Positions 1 to 10,661 of a stretch of DNA of 64,000 nucleotides are shown here, one piece after another. Positions within the stretch are counted from its first letter, which is position 1, and every line of letters begins with the position of its first letter. Location: NCBI RefSeq assembly GCF_000004195.4, contig NC_030683.2, forward strand, positions 2,686,581 to 2,750,580. Reading direction: 5' to 3'. Under the pieces are notes generated by a model. It made no database searches. It was given only the letters and a program-made list of their open reading frames with translations, and was not told the origin of the DNA. Source of the stretch: Xenopus tropicalis (Eukaryota > Chordata > Amphibia > Anura > Pipidae). The translations under genes and the position numbers were made by a program.

Positions 1-433
1 TCACCAGGGCCTATTTTGAATTCCAGTGCGGGCCTGGTGAGCAGATCCACCCCAGTGCTAGCTGAGAGATGAAGAGCACAACTCTGGCAGCTGGGCGTTT
101 TATTGCAGCTTTTATTGCAAGTCTTTTGGACAGGCTCCAGGAGACATCTCTGTTACACACCAGTACAGATGTCCCAATCCTTCCATGGATTCTATGCCAG
201 GCAATTTATTGGGATATAATCTCTTTGCATCCCTCGGCTCTTGCCAGGAGTCATTGATGCCCCATAAAGGCAGTGCCTGGATCTGTAGCTGCATGAATGC
301 GGGCAGTAGCGCCTTCTCATTTCCAGCTTGCAGTTTGCCACTTTACCGCTAATCCAACAGAAACATCTCTGGCAGGCAGTTCCCTCATCCATAGTCAGGC
401 AACGCAGCCTCCATTGCTACTGGCCAACCTATG
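1..433 (-). other. Unassigned segment with Cys-rich short ORF and two AATAAA motifs
   Basis: On the minus strand a 66-codon ORF (192-392) is rich in cysteine, with a CxxCxC start. Further along the same strand are two AATAAA motifs (rc of 111-116 and 99-104). The first 40 bases form an imperfect inverted repeat (TCACCAGG ... CCTGGTGA). The segment lies inside the rbm20 gene, beyond exon 10 in transcript order, and resembles no RBM20 exon. It could be the end of an LTR or other retroelement, or chance. I do not recognise it. Confidence 0.25.
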
Positions 434-1030
434 TTAGTATGTTATACAGTGCCCTATTCCTAGCAACTTTGTAATTGGTTTCCATTGTGAATTATTTGCT
501 GCCTTCTTCTGCCTTTTCCCAGCTTTAAAAGGAGAAGGAAAGGCTAAGTCACTTGGGGGTGCCAAAATGTTAGGCACCCCCAAGTGACTTAGATTGCTTA
601 CCTTTTACCCCGGGCTGGTGCCCCTGTACGGAGAGAACAGCCCCAGCCCGGGGTAGCAGCAATCGCTTCCTCCTTCCTGTAGCGCCGCGCACGCATACGC
701 AGTAGAGTGAAAAGCCCAACTTAAACAAGAAAGTCGGCTTCCCACTCTACTGCGAATGCGCCGGCCCACGGATTTCGCCGGCAGAAGAAAAAGGAAGGAG
801 AAAGCGCTTCCTACAGGTACCCCGGGCTGGTGCTGTTTTCTCCTAACAGGGGCACCAGCCCGGGGTACAAGGTAAGCGATCTAAGTCACTTGGGGGTGCC
901 TAACATTTGGCACCCCCAAGTGACTTAGCCTTTCCTTCTCCTTTAAAGTAGGGGTCACTGACCCCAGAAGTAAAAAGCTATTGCTCTGTGAGGGTACAAT
1001 CTTCTTATTATGATTATTATTGTCACTTTT
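434..1030. mobile_element. TTAA-type frog MITE fragment, interrupted by a palindromic MITE
   Basis: The left part (to 524) contains the phrases AACTTTGTAATTGGTTT and TTTGCTGCCTTCTTCTG. The right part (from 947) continues with GGGGTCACTGACCCC and a TATTGCTCTGTGAGG stretch. Elsewhere in this window (19250-19330, 40135-40225) these phrases run on without a break, so the two parts are one older element split by a later insertion at its TTTAAA site. Confidence 0.7.
525..946. mobile_element. Palindromic T2-type (Kolobok-like) foldback MITE
   Basis: The two halves are near-perfect reverse complements over about 190 bases each, including CACTTGGGGGTGCC and CCCCGGGCTGGTGCC blocks. Both ends read TTAAAGGAGAAGGAAAGG (the left with one extra A), and TTAA at 525-528 and 943-946 is the likely target duplication. 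TTAAAGG termini and TTAA targets are the known signature of Xenopus T2 MITEs. It has no coding capacity. Confidence 0.8.
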
Positions 1031-1222
1031 TATGACTGTTGCCATGGGTTACTGCCCATGGGCGAATTTGCCTGGTGTTGATAAATGACAACCAGTGTGT
1101 TGTTTACCTAATACAATTGTTAGTTATGTGACTACACTTCTACTGCTCTTCTTACTTCAGATTTGCTTTCAACATGATAAAGAAATACAATTACTGACAA
1201 AAATGGGCTGTCTCAGTTTTAC

Positions 1223-1315
1223 CTTTTGTTTAACAGCAGCTTGAGGTTCCTCCGATGCATCTGCCTGTTTGGGGGATACAGAATTATGGTCCATTGTTTC
1301 ATCCTTATGTTCAGC
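1223..1315 (-). CDS. rbm20: rbm20 exon 10
   Basis: This 93-nt exon (31 codons, phase 0 at both ends) encodes residues 717-747, starting AEHKDETMDHNS and ending AAVKQK. It is preceded by a good polypyrimidine tract and acceptor (TTTCTTTCAG) and followed by donor AAG|GTAAAA. It is hydrophilic, Glu/Lys/Gln-rich and probably disordered, as expected for the tail that follows the RS region in RBM20. Sequence similarity here is weak. The call rests on position directly after exon 9, exact phase match, splice sites and composition. Confidence 0.82.
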
Positions 1316-1389
1316 CTGAAAGAAACACACATATATCAGCAGAATAAAAGTACCTGCACCTTAAATGAATGTATGATATAATGAGGACA

Positions 1390-1740
1390 GTCATATTCAA
1401 TATTGCAATTGGTCTTTATTTTATTTATTTATTTGCTATTTCTTGTAGTTCGTAAATTATTTAGCTTTTTATTTAGCAGCTCTCCCTAGCAACCAAGCAC
1501 TGGTGTGAATGAGAGACCAAAGATGAATAGGAGAGGCCTGCATTAAAAGATGAGTAATAAAAAGTAACAACAACAATAAAATTGTAGCCTTGCAGACCAA
1601 TAGGTTTTTTTGGCTAAAAGGCTCGATGATCCCACATCTGAAAGCTGCAAAGAAACAAAAGACAACTATAAAGAAATAAAGACTAATTCAAAAGTTGGTA
1701 AGAATAGGACATTCTATAACATACTACCCCTTTAAATTCA
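1390..1740. mobile_element. TTAA-type frog MITE, degraded copy
   Basis: It contains the family phrases TTGCAATTGGTCTTTATTTT, CTAGCAACCAAGCA and GACATTCTATAACATACT and ends with CCCCTTTAAA. Matching copies occur at about 9170-9700, 10425-10660, 19040-19960, 39085-39345 and 40030-40470. It lies in the intron between exons 9 and 10. Confidence 0.65.
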
Positions 1741-1794
1741 GAGGGTATCAGCTTCTCCCACACACAGAAATCTGTGTAATGTTTTAGTTGCCCT

Positions 1795-1958
1795 TTAAAG
1801 GAGAAGTAAAGATGAAATACATTGGCAGGGTTGCCAGTTCGTCACATCACTTGATAAAAATCATTCTGGCTGGGGTTTTGGGGCAGTGCAGGGCAGCAGT
1901 ACATTATATTACAATTACTTCAAAACACCTTCATTTTTTGGTGTTACTGTTCCTTTAA
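1795..1958. mobile_element. T2-type MITE, internally deleted
   Basis: It is bounded by TTAAAGGAGAAGTAAAG on the left and, on the opposite strand, TTAAAGGAACAGTAACACC on the right. The right terminus matches the start of the element at 41031. TTAA stands at both borders. Confidence 0.7.
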
Positions 1959-2463
1959 GCACTCACATTACATCATGGGATTTGTAGTGTCTCCATACAA
2001 ACTGGCGCTGACAACTAGGTTGCAACCTGGCAGCACAGGACATAATTCCATGGCAGCACCCACTAACTATCGGCTTCAGCTGCCACTGCTGCCCTCCTGG
2101 AATGGAGCCCCTCGCATTGCATTATGGGGTCTGCACAATCCACTGATGAGAGATGGGAACCTTGGAGCAGACGATGTGAGTTTTCATACTGACAGCTGCT
2201 CCTTAGTTACTGTTACTGCCCTTGCATTGTATTGTTATTATGGTTATTGTTGTCATTACGCCCCCCCTAGTGCTGAAATATTAAATCCAGGGATGACAGG
2301 AGCTTGAGTGATGCATTGGCCCGAGATCAGCGCCAGTCCGCTGGGCACAGTGCCAGTCGGTTGGGCGAGGGGAACTCCTCAGTCGGTAGGTCGCTGTTAT
2401 CCTCAGTGCAATATTATGTATTAAGGGCAGTTAGCTGGCAGGGTTTGCGCTCTAAATGCTTAC
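1959..2463. other. Intron between exons 9 and 10, no feature found
   Basis: About 500 bases with no recognisable repeat, RNA gene or conserved-looking exon. Short open frames here have no splice-site or composition support. Confidence 0.5.
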
Positions 2464-3094
2464 CTGTTCATTGGCTGCACTCTCTTTGGCTTTGTCCTCC
2501 TCCTGTTGCTTGTTGGGAACATCTGTTTGGTTCTTAGCTGCGTCCTTCTCTTTGCTGCCATCAGCCTCTCCACTTGGGGATGTCTCACGCACCTCTTTCT
2601 TGCTCGTGTCCTCACTGCTCACCTTGACCTCTCGACTTTTAGACTCTTCCTTTCTCTTGGATTTTTCTTGAGTATCTGGGAGCTTTCCCTCTGTCTTTGC
2701 CTTTGCCTCCTTTCTGTAATATTCCCCATCTCTGCTTTTATATCTGGATGAAGAGTGGTTTCCATATCTCTCCCTGTGGCCTCTAGGCCCATCCATACGA
2801 TCGTCCATCTCTTGCTTGTCCAGCTGCCAGGAGTAATGTTTGCGGTCATGCACCCAGTGATCCGTCCTGTCTCTTTTATCCTCCCCGTTGTCTCTCCATG
2901 GACCCTGCTCTCGCTCTTCTTCTCGCCTACTATAAGCTGGTTGGTCCCAAGCCTCCCTTCCGTTGCCCCATTCTGTTCTTGATGCACTTAATGGACTGTG
3001 GGTGGAACTGCAAGAAGTGAAGCTTGGGGTGTGGGACCTCGGGGACAAAGAGCGACTCACTGGGCTTCGAGATCTTGCCCTTTCATTTCGATAC
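2464..3094 (-). CDS. rbm20: rbm20 exon 9, RS domain with RSRSP hotspot
   Basis: A 631-nt exon that completes R506 with its first base and ends in phase 0 at residue 716. It opens [20 protein letters not shown], so the RSRSP core (513-517) is intact. In human RBM20 these residues (634-638) are the dilated-cardiomyopathy mutation hotspot that controls phosphorylation and nuclear localisation (known biology). [27 protein letters not shown] and [12 protein letters not shown] follow, closely matching the mammalian protein. The remainder is Lys/Glu/Ser-rich and probably disordered. Splice sites are acceptor TTATTAACAG|G and donor CAG|GTAAGC. Open frames on the other strand in this interval are shadows. 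Confidence 0.97.
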
Positions 3095-3313
3095 CTGTTA
3101 ATAAATGGCACAGTGTTCATGGCAAAATGTCTCTCAAATGATTTAATACAAAGTACCCACCAACTAGAGAAAGAGAGAAGAAACAGGGTTTGTTACATTA
3201 CTTAGGATCCCTCACAGCATAAGGGAGCGGGAAATGAGGAGACCACAACATTCATCTCCCCCTATCTTAGCCAGATACTCAGCATTCTGATCACTCTCAT
3301 ACTTCCAAGTTAC

Positions 3314-3393
3314 CTGTCCGTGTCTCGGAACATGTCTCTTTCCCTCTGTGAATGGATGTTGTAGATGACAGCATCAACATTTTTCCCTGGTTT
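3314..3393 (-). CDS. rbm20: rbm20 exon 8, linker from RRM to RS domain
   Basis: An 80-nt exon (26 codons plus 2 nt) encoding residues 480-505, [20 protein letters not shown] then MFRDTD. This corresponds to mammalian [22 protein letters not shown]. The acceptor is TTATTTCCAG|AAA and the donor GGACAG|GTAACT. The final AG joins the first G of exon 9 to give Arg. Phase fits exons 7 and 9 exactly. Confidence 0.95.
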
Positions 3394-3617
3394 CTGGAAA
3401 TAACAGAGGATGGTTATTCATTTAGAAAGGGACAGGCCAGGGAGGTGGGGGGAGCTGTAAAATGATAAATAAACATGAGTAACTATTGGATATCACACTT
3501 GGAACTGGGTGCATTCTGTGTGATCCTGCCCTGGTGTCAACCACAAGACTGCTAAGGCTCATTCCTGCCTTGTCTTCTGTAACCAACCCTGTCTGCACTC
3601 AGCCCTGTGTAAATAGC

Positions 3618-5091
3618 AAGCCATTTAGCCTAGACTGCCTCAAAGCCATTTAGCCTAAGGACATCCTAGATTGCCCCAAAGCCATCTAGCCTAAGGACAT
3701 CCTAGATTGCCCCAAAACTATCTAGCCTAAGGCCAGCCTAGACTGCCTCAAAGCCATTTAGCCTAAGGACATCCTAGATTGCCCCAAAGCCATCTAGCCT
3801 AAGGACATCCTAGATTGCCCCAAAACTATCTAGCCTAAGGCCGGCCTAGACTGCCCCAAAGCCATTTAGCGTAAGGCCAGCATAGACTGCCCCAAAGACA
3901 TTTAGCCTAAGGACATCCTAGATTGCCCCAAAACTATCTAGCCTAAGGCCGGCCTAGACTGCCCCAAAGCCATTTAGCGTAAGGCCAGCATAGACTGCCC
4001 CAAAGACATTTAGCCTAAGGACATCCTAGATTGCCCCAAAGCCATTTAGCCTAAGGACATCCTAGATTGCCCCAAAGCCATTTAGCCTAAGGCCAGCCTA
4101 GACTGCCCTGAAGCCATTTAGCCTAAGGCCATCCTAGATTGCCTCAAAGCCACTTAGCCTAAGGCCAGTCTACACTGCCCCAAAGCCATTTAGCCTAAAG
4201 CCAGCTTAGACTGCCAGAAGCATTAAGCCTATGGCCGGCCTGGACTGCCCCAAAGCCATTTAGCCTAAGGCCAGCTGAGACTGCCAGAAGCATTAAGTCT
4301 AAGGCCAGCCTAGACTGCCCCAAAACCATTAAGCCTAAGGCCAGCCTAGACTGCCCTGAAGCCATTTAGCCTAAGGACATCCTAAATTTCTTCAAAACAG
4401 TCTATCCTAAGGCTGGCCTAGACTGCCCGAAGCCATTTAGCCTAAGGACATCCTAAATTTCTTCAAAACAGTCTATCCTAAGGCCGGCCTAGACTGCCCG
4501 AAGCCATTTAGCCTAAGGACATCCTAAATTTCTTCAAAACAGTCTATCCTAAGGCCGGCCTAGACTGCCCAAAGCCATTTAGCCTAAGGACATCCTAAAT
4601 TTCTTCAAAACAGTCTATCCTAAGGCCGGCCTAGACTGCCCAAAGCCATTTAGCCTAAGGACATCCTAAATTTCTTCAGAACAGTCTATCCTAAGGCCGG
4701 CCTAGACTGCCCAAAGCCATTTAGCCTAAGGACATCCTAAATTTCTTCAAAACAGTCTATCCTAAGGCCGGCCTAGACTGCCCAAAGCCATTTAGCCTAA
4801 GGACATCCTAAATTTCTTCAAAACAGTCTATCCTAAGGCCGGCCTAGACTGCCCGAAGCCATTTAGCCTAAGGACATCCTAAATTTCTTCAAAACAGTCT
4901 ATCCTAAGGCCGGCCTAGACTGCCCAAAGCCATTTAGCCTAAGGACATCCTAAATTTCTTCAAAACAGTCTATCCTAAGGCCGGCCTAGACTGCCCAAAG
5001 CCATTTAGCCTAAGGACATCCTAAATTTCTTCAAAACAGTCTATCCTAAGGCCGGCCTAGACTGCCAAAGCCATTTAGCCTAAGACCAGCT
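3618..5091. repeat. 71-bp higher-order satellite in intron 7
   Basis: The left part (to about 4370) is built of 35-36-bp units related to CCTAGACTGCCCCAAAGCCA followed by TTTAGCCTAAGG. From about 4370 the period is 71 bp, two diverged half-units in fixed order, and the copies are nearly identical. This is the usual sign of recent higher-order amplification. The array starts 224 bp from exon 8, on the acceptor side of intron 7. Confidence 0.95.
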
Positions 5092-5907
5092 TACCAGCAA
5101 CTATCAGTGAGAGCTGTCTGCCTGGCCTCAGGCACCTCTAGTCTCACAGAGACACGTGCTATATGTATTAATCATGTATAAAATACACCCAGGCGCTCTG
5201 TCACTCAAATGCTTTTTTTTTTTTTATAAATAAACATTGCAGAAGTGAACATTTTTGCATACAGTCAGCACATTGGGGACAATAAAATATACCCCAAGAT
5301 AAAGTGATGTGCTGCCACTACTAGTTAGAGGCTAGAGATGTACCTTGTGCAAACGTGTTACACAAAAGCTAAATCCAGCGCTGCTCCCCATAGGGTCTGG
5401 CCCAACATATAGCACAGGGAAACACACCCAGCCCAAGCTATCGGGTTCCTTCTATTAATACCATTCAGCTCATCTGTGATTTATTGCATTCCCTATTTGC
5501 CCTCATGAGGGAGTTGCTGCTGCTTATCAGATTTCTACATCTGAGCAAATACCCCAGGTACATCATTTACCACACATATAAACCAAGCTGTTTATTTAAC
5601 AAGACACCAGACAACACCAATATAACACATTTTACATAAGGATATTATGTATTATTTCAACCTAAAGGGGAGGTAACAGCAAGCAGTATTTGTTCTCCAG
5701 GCATAGAGCTAAGGACCCTGGCTACAGTTCTCAGTGCATATGGGAAATAAAGCCAGCAAGTTTAAATACATATTGCGTCTATCAATGTTCACAGGCTCTG
5801 GGATATTTGTTTTATATGTTAGTATGCCTATAGTGAAAGTAAAACTTGGCTATATTTAAATGGAATGCCACCCAAATACTGTTTTTCCATTATATATTAT
5901 ACATGAA
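5092..5907. other. Intron 7 sequence, no feature found
   Basis: AT-rich intronic DNA with a T tract near 5213. I see no gene, structured RNA or clear mobile element. Confidence 0.5.
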
Positions 5908-6309
5908 TTAAAAGAAAAGGAAAGGCATTTGTTGCCAATAGATTAGTCATAATAGTGCAGAATGCTTTACCATACCTGAGTAACAGCCATAGAAGCTCCC
6001 TCTGTTTTATTTACATTTAGATTTTAGCTTGGTCTGACTTCACTTCCCTGCCTGCCTGCTGCCCCTGGAACAGCTCTAAACTCAGATTACACAGCAGAGA
6101 TGGGATGGGAAGGAGGAGAAGGAAGGGGGAGAGAGGAGCAGATTCTTTTGAGAGAAGGAAGTCTGACACAGAAGAACATGTGTACGGAATAGAAAGAAAG
6201 AAATGCAGTGTTTCTTTTCACTGAGCAGCAGGTCTGTGAGTGCTTATGGCTATTTATGTAGACCTTTCTGATAAAGCTTACTGAGTTTTTACCTTTCCTT
6301 CTCCTTTAA
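5908..6309. mobile_element. T2-type MITE with internal sequence
   Basis: It starts TTAAAAGAAAAGGAAAGG and ends CCTTTCCTTCTCCTTTAA, an imperfect terminal inverted repeat with TTAA at each border (5908-5911 and 6306-6309). It lacks a coding region and is related at its ends to the palindromic element at 525-946. Confidence 0.65.
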
Positions 6310-7266
6310 ATGTCTTTCTGAGGTTTTAGAACATTTTTTGCAAATGTGTTCAATTAAAAGCATTATTAGTTCCCTTAGTCTTAATTCCCTTAGTTCCCTT
6401 AGTCTTAATTCAATGTAACAGCCCTGTGCAGTCCAGCAGGCAGCAGCATGGAGCACTGGGTTACATAACCCTATGTATATTGCTGCTATTGTTTATTGCC
6501 CAAATATTCCAGTTTTGTTTCTTCCCGATGCATTAAATGAAAAGAAAAACAAGTGGGGCTCATATATAAACACCCGGTGCCGTCATCTATAGCTACCAAT
6601 CAGCAATAAGCGTTCAGCTGCAAGTGAGAATCTGATTGGTGTCTGTGGGTTACCACACTGGTGCTGTTAGTGAATAGGCCCCACTGGAGTGGAATGTTCT
6701 AATGTTCTACATCAATACACAAATAATTATTTCAAAAGAAATGCAAAAAACATCTATCCTGCCATAGCTCCAGGTGGGGGAGCCACACATACAGCAGAAA
6801 GGTCTTATAAAACCCAATAAATATGTGTATTACATTGGCAGATCTATAGAGCGAGTGACTGAGCCCCAAACAGCTGCGCCGCTTTTCTGGGTAATAAAGT
6901 GGTTTCCCGTTTCTGCCCGGCCTGGCAACAGCCTGCGGTCTGGGTGGGCTCGGATTCCTTTCCCAACCTGAGCCTGGCAATTGCACTAATAAATCCCTAT
7001 TGCCGGATGACAAATACAAATAATAAATCAGCAAAATGGCATCTTGCGACCAACAGTGACAGTCTGATTCTCACGGAGCACAGCTGCCCGGGCCCCAGGG
7101 GATGGGGCTTTCTTGGCTTCCTACTAAGCTTTCTATTGTGCACAAAGTGCTGTGAATGTGCTCTCCCGGCACAGGCTTGCAGGGGCTCAGGATATTCTTA
7201 CTATTTGCAGGATTATTTCCCTCACCCACCCGAACACACACGCTGATATTCCTTATTATGGCTCAC
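6310..7266. other. Intron 7, remainder
   Basis: It contains a short duplicated TTCCCTTAGTC phrase near 6370-6405 and otherwise unremarkable intronic sequence up to the exon 7 donor. Short open frames on both strands have no support. Confidence 0.5.
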
Positions 7267-7398
7267 CTTGAGCTGCAGCTCCTTGTAACGCTTCGACATG
7301 CGGATAAGAAGCTTCTCATCATTTATCATTGCAGGTTTCTCCTGGTAGAACTGTACCATGGCTTCCGCTGCCTCCGTGTAGGCCATTTCCAGAAAGGC
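7267..7398 (-). CDS. rbm20: rbm20 exon 7, second half of the RRM
   Basis: A 132-nt exon in phase 0 at both ends, encoding residues 436-479: [20 protein letters not shown] ... [16 protein letters not shown]. The RNP1-like strand (NQ|AFLEMA) spans the exon 6/7 junction. The helix and last strand of the RRM follow, then the basic segment that leads to KPGK. Similarity to mammalian RBM20 is very high. The acceptor is TTTGATACAAG|GCC and the donor AAG|GTGAGC. The RRM binds UCUU-type intronic elements in titin and other targets (known for the mammalian protein). Confidence 0.97.
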
Positions 7399-8163
7399 CT
7401 TGTATCAAAGGAAAAGAAATAGTTCTTACTCTGATCAGTGGCACACAGTTTGTTTTCATAAATTGATTTCATATTCCCACTATCAGCAAATGGCAGAATA
7501 CCGAGGAGAGAAGGCTTCCCACATTAGAAACAATTGGGCTAAATCTTTATTATTCCTGGGAGCCCTGGTGTTTTAGGCTTCCGGTTATCATAAAGCCCTA
7601 CCTTGTATAGACTCCACTGGTCAGTTTAGCAATATAATCAGTATATATGCATCGGCGTGTAAAGGCGGGTTCACCAAATGAGTGGATTGTCTCCCCATAT
7701 GTCCACCTATAGTGGGTGATATCGGCTAATTCAATCGTTTGGCCCTAGGTATAAAATGGCTGGTATGTGGGCCAGCAGACTGAAGACCACATCAAGGAGC
7801 AGATGTAGTCCCCAATCCAACAGGGAAATCAGACCTGCCCAATCGAGATCTGCCCAATTTTAGGCCAGATATTGTTTGGGTAGGCCCATATACAGGCAGA
7901 TAAGCTGCCAAATCGGTCTGAAGGGCCCAAATCAGCAGATGAAATCTGCCCGTTTAAGGCCACCTTTGGTCTGCTGATCTTGGCCAATGTTTGCTTTGAC
8001 TTTAGTCCCCTCGGCAGCTCCAATTATTCCCTCATATTGATACATTCCTTGCACACAATCAGTAAAACATCTGAGAGTGACTGGCAAAGCCAACTGGTTT
8101 CCATTGCACCCGGAATGATGATGTACTCGCCCGCACAGGGGCAATAACAAGCTATTGAGTTAC
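7399..8163. other. Intron 6, with a probable degraded MITE
   Basis: The stretch around 7660-7970 (CCCATATACAGGCAGATAAG, GAAATCTGCCCGTTTAAGGC) reads like a worn interspersed frog repeat. I cannot define its termini. No exon or RNA gene is visible. Confidence 0.4.
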
Positions 8164-8298
8164 CTGATTGGTTGACTTCATAAGAATGTAGTTGGTGACT
8201 TTGCCAAAGGGCAGTCCCAGGTTGACGACATCGTTCTCATTGCAGCTTCCTTCAGGGATGTTACATATATGCACAACTCGCCCAATAGCAGGCTTCCT
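8164..8298 (-). CDS. rbm20: rbm20 exon 6, first half of the RRM
   Basis: A 135-nt exon, phase 0 at both ends, encoding residues 391-435. It opens [19 protein letters not shown] and continues [34 protein letters not shown] is the RNP2 strand. It is nearly identical to mammalian [19 protein letters not shown] and what follows. The acceptor is CATTTCCTAG|AGG and the donor CAG|GTAACT. The RRM is completed by exon 7. Confidence 0.97.
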
Positions 8299-9169
8299 CT
8301 AGGAAATGAATGGACTGGTCAGTACAAAGCCATCCTATAACGTATATTGCGTCAGGTCAAGTAATGCTCCAAAGTATCAGATGGGGCGCTGGCCCTAAAT
8401 CACTCAATCAACCAAAACTTGTTAAAACAAACTTGCAAAACAGCTCTTCTCTTTCTGCATCATTTAAAAATCCTGGCAGGGGAGGAGGGACTAAAACATT
8501 GATGTTACAAACTGTAACAACTTTTCCACAGCTTTCAGACAGCATGCAGGAACTACATAACCCACAATGCATTGCACTGGGATGTTCCTTTGCTTATAGG
8601 CATCACGTGAGCAGGGAATTGTGGGACTGGGAGAATGCAAGCTGAGGACAGTCGACTACTGAGTCCCAAACTAGTCAGCCGGATCAACAGGGGGCGGGGC
8701 TTAGGGACCTGGTCCAACCCATATTATTACATGAAACATCATGAAAAGGCTGAATATATGTTATTAATGTATATTGCAAAGTTGCTTGACATTATGTTCA
8801 CTTCAAGTGACCTTTGGGTAGAGTTCCCCTTTAAAATAACTCTGATCGACACCTTGCTTTGGAAAAAATATTTTTTTATTATCGGTGACACTGCAGCTAG
8901 AAACCCGCCCCTTCTACCATTAACCCTTTCAGCGACAGGCCCTTTGCTCAAAGTAGAATCCAGAAGCTGAGGATCTAAGATGTCTGTTAGCCGCGAGCAT
9001 ATTAACATGTAACCTAAATGAAATGTTGGGGTGCCAGTGAGGAGCGACCCCTGATCCCATAACATAGAGAAACTTGGGCTACCCAATTCCCACATACCCT
9101 AGTGGTAAATTTATACTTTTATTATTTTACTTTTTTACACCTTTATATTAAATTGAATGATGATATAGT
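8299..9169. other. Intron 5, left part, no defined feature
   Basis: It contains short phrases typical of worn frog repeats (CACAATGCATTGCACTGGGA near 8563; TCCCCTTTAAAATAACTC near 8823). No complete element, exon or RNA gene can be defined. Confidence 0.45.
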
Positions 9170-9700
9170 CCGTGTTGTTTTCAGACTATTTGCAATTGGT
9201 CTTCATCTTTTTTTAATTATTTAAACTTATGTTGAGCAGCTCTTAAATTTAGAATTTCAGCAGCTATCTGGTTGCTAGGTTCCTATTCATTTTAGCAACC
9301 GGGGAGGGATTTGCACGAGTCGCAGGAAGGGAAGTAAAACTGTCGCCTCACAGAGCAGTGACCGCCATTTGGAAAGAGGCAGAAGGAGAAGGGAAATAAT
9401 TAAACGAACTATGAAAATGAACATTAGGGATGCATGGAATCCAGGATTTGCTTCGGTATTCGGCCAGGATTCGGCCCTTTTCGGCAGGGTTCAGATTTAG
9501 CCAAATCCACGGCCCTGGCCAAACGGAATCCGAATCCTAATTAGCATCAATTACCATATGCTAATTAGGATTTGGATTCGGTTCAGTATTCGGCGGAATC
9601 CCTTGGGATAGATTTGGGGGTTCAGTGCATCCCTAGTGAACATGAAGACCAATTGCAAAGTTGCTAAGACATTCTATAACATACTGAAAGTAAACATAAT
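9170..9700. mobile_element. TTAA-type frog MITE carrying a nested hAT MITE
   Basis: Family phrases TGCAATTGGTCTTCATC, CTAGGTTCCTATTC and GACCAATTGCAAAGTTGC flank an inserted hAT element (9425-9635). The interrupted phrase (ATGAACAT ... GTGAACATGAAGACC) shows that the hAT copy is younger. Confidence 0.65.
9425..9635. mobile_element. hAT MITE, TAGGGATGCA family
   Basis: It starts TAGGGATGCATGG and ends GTGCATCCCTA, and holds the typical ATTCGG/CCGAAT-rich interior with a GCTAATTAGGA inverted core. The flanks are an 8-bp near-direct repeat, ATGAACAT (9417-9424) and GTGAACAT (9636-9643), as expected for hAT transposition. Confidence 0.85.
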
Positions 9701-9780
9701 TGTGAGCTTGTATACCCCTGTAATGCCAACAAGCTCAGTAAGGATACTTCCAGCAGGCTGGTACTTTGGTTTCTCCTGGA

Positions 9781-10013
9781 CAGGGTTGGACTGGGGGGGG
9801 GGGTGAAAGGGCCACTGGGTCAACCCGCTGTGTTCCCCCACCCCCTGGGGGGGCCCCCTCCTCTTCCCACCCCTCTCCCCCAAATGCTCACACTTTATTT
9901 ATACCTTCGGCGCAGTGGGACAGGGGGATCTGTGGGCCGGGGGAGCACCGGCTGGGATCAGGTCTGGGCCCACCAGGTTCTTCCCGGTGCCCCGCCGGCC
10001 CAGTCCGACCCTG
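9781..10013. mobile_element. hAT-like MITE, CAGGGTYGGACTGGG family
   Basis: The terminal inverted repeat is CAGGGTTGGACTGGG on the left and CCCAGTCCGACCCTG on the right, with a C/G-rich interior. The 8-bp flanks agree only partly, but sister copies at 12531 and 44009 have perfect 8-bp duplications. Confidence 0.7.
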
Positions 10014-10424
10014 CTCCCAGCAAAGGTGATTCCTAGGCGAGCGAGTATATATATATAGATTCTCCTTTTCTAGATATATATATATATATGTTACTGTTCT
10101 AAGCATTTGGGCTCTGCTCATTGAATTAGTGGGGAAAGCATTTAATTGAGGCCAGATTGTGATGGTGCCCTGTCGGCTGGGAGTTATACAGCTAGAGCCC
10201 TGCCCGCTGCAGACATAAATATCTATTTTCAGAATGCATGGCTAGACTTTTATAGAAACCTGACCTCTCTGTTTGTGATTCTGCCTCCAGCCAAGTGTAT
10301 CTGTTTCAGCCTCCATCTAATGGCTCTGGCTTTATTTGGAAGTGAATATTGCCAACGTGTTGCGCCGGGGCAGCATCGAACCGGATGTCCCCTATTCCTG
10401 TCAGCATTTTATATGTATGGAATG

Positions 10425-10660
10425 AGACAATTTGCAATTGGTCTTTTTTTAAAATGGTTTTTCAGTTATTTGGCTATTTCTTTAGCGGCTCTCCATTTTG
10501 GTATTTCAGCGGCTATCAGGTCACTAGGGTCTTTTTTACCCTAGCAACCAGGCAGTAGTTTAAAGAAGATACAGGGGTATGAATAAGAGAGGGCCTGCAC
10601 AGAAAGAGAAGTAATATAGTAACCATAACGAAAAAATATAATCGTGGTTATAATTATTTA
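10425..10660. mobile_element. TTAA-type frog MITE fragment
   Basis: It carries the family phrases GACAATTTGCAATTGGTC, GGCTCTCCATTTTGG and ACCCTAGCAACCAGGCAG. The element beginning at 10662 interrupts or truncates it; related sequence resumes near 11690. Confidence 0.6.
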
Positions 10661-10661
10661 T

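Noticed and set aside
2456..3205. Plus-strand frames opposite the RS exon
   Set aside because: Shadows of rbm20 exon 9, whose minus-strand translation matches the family.
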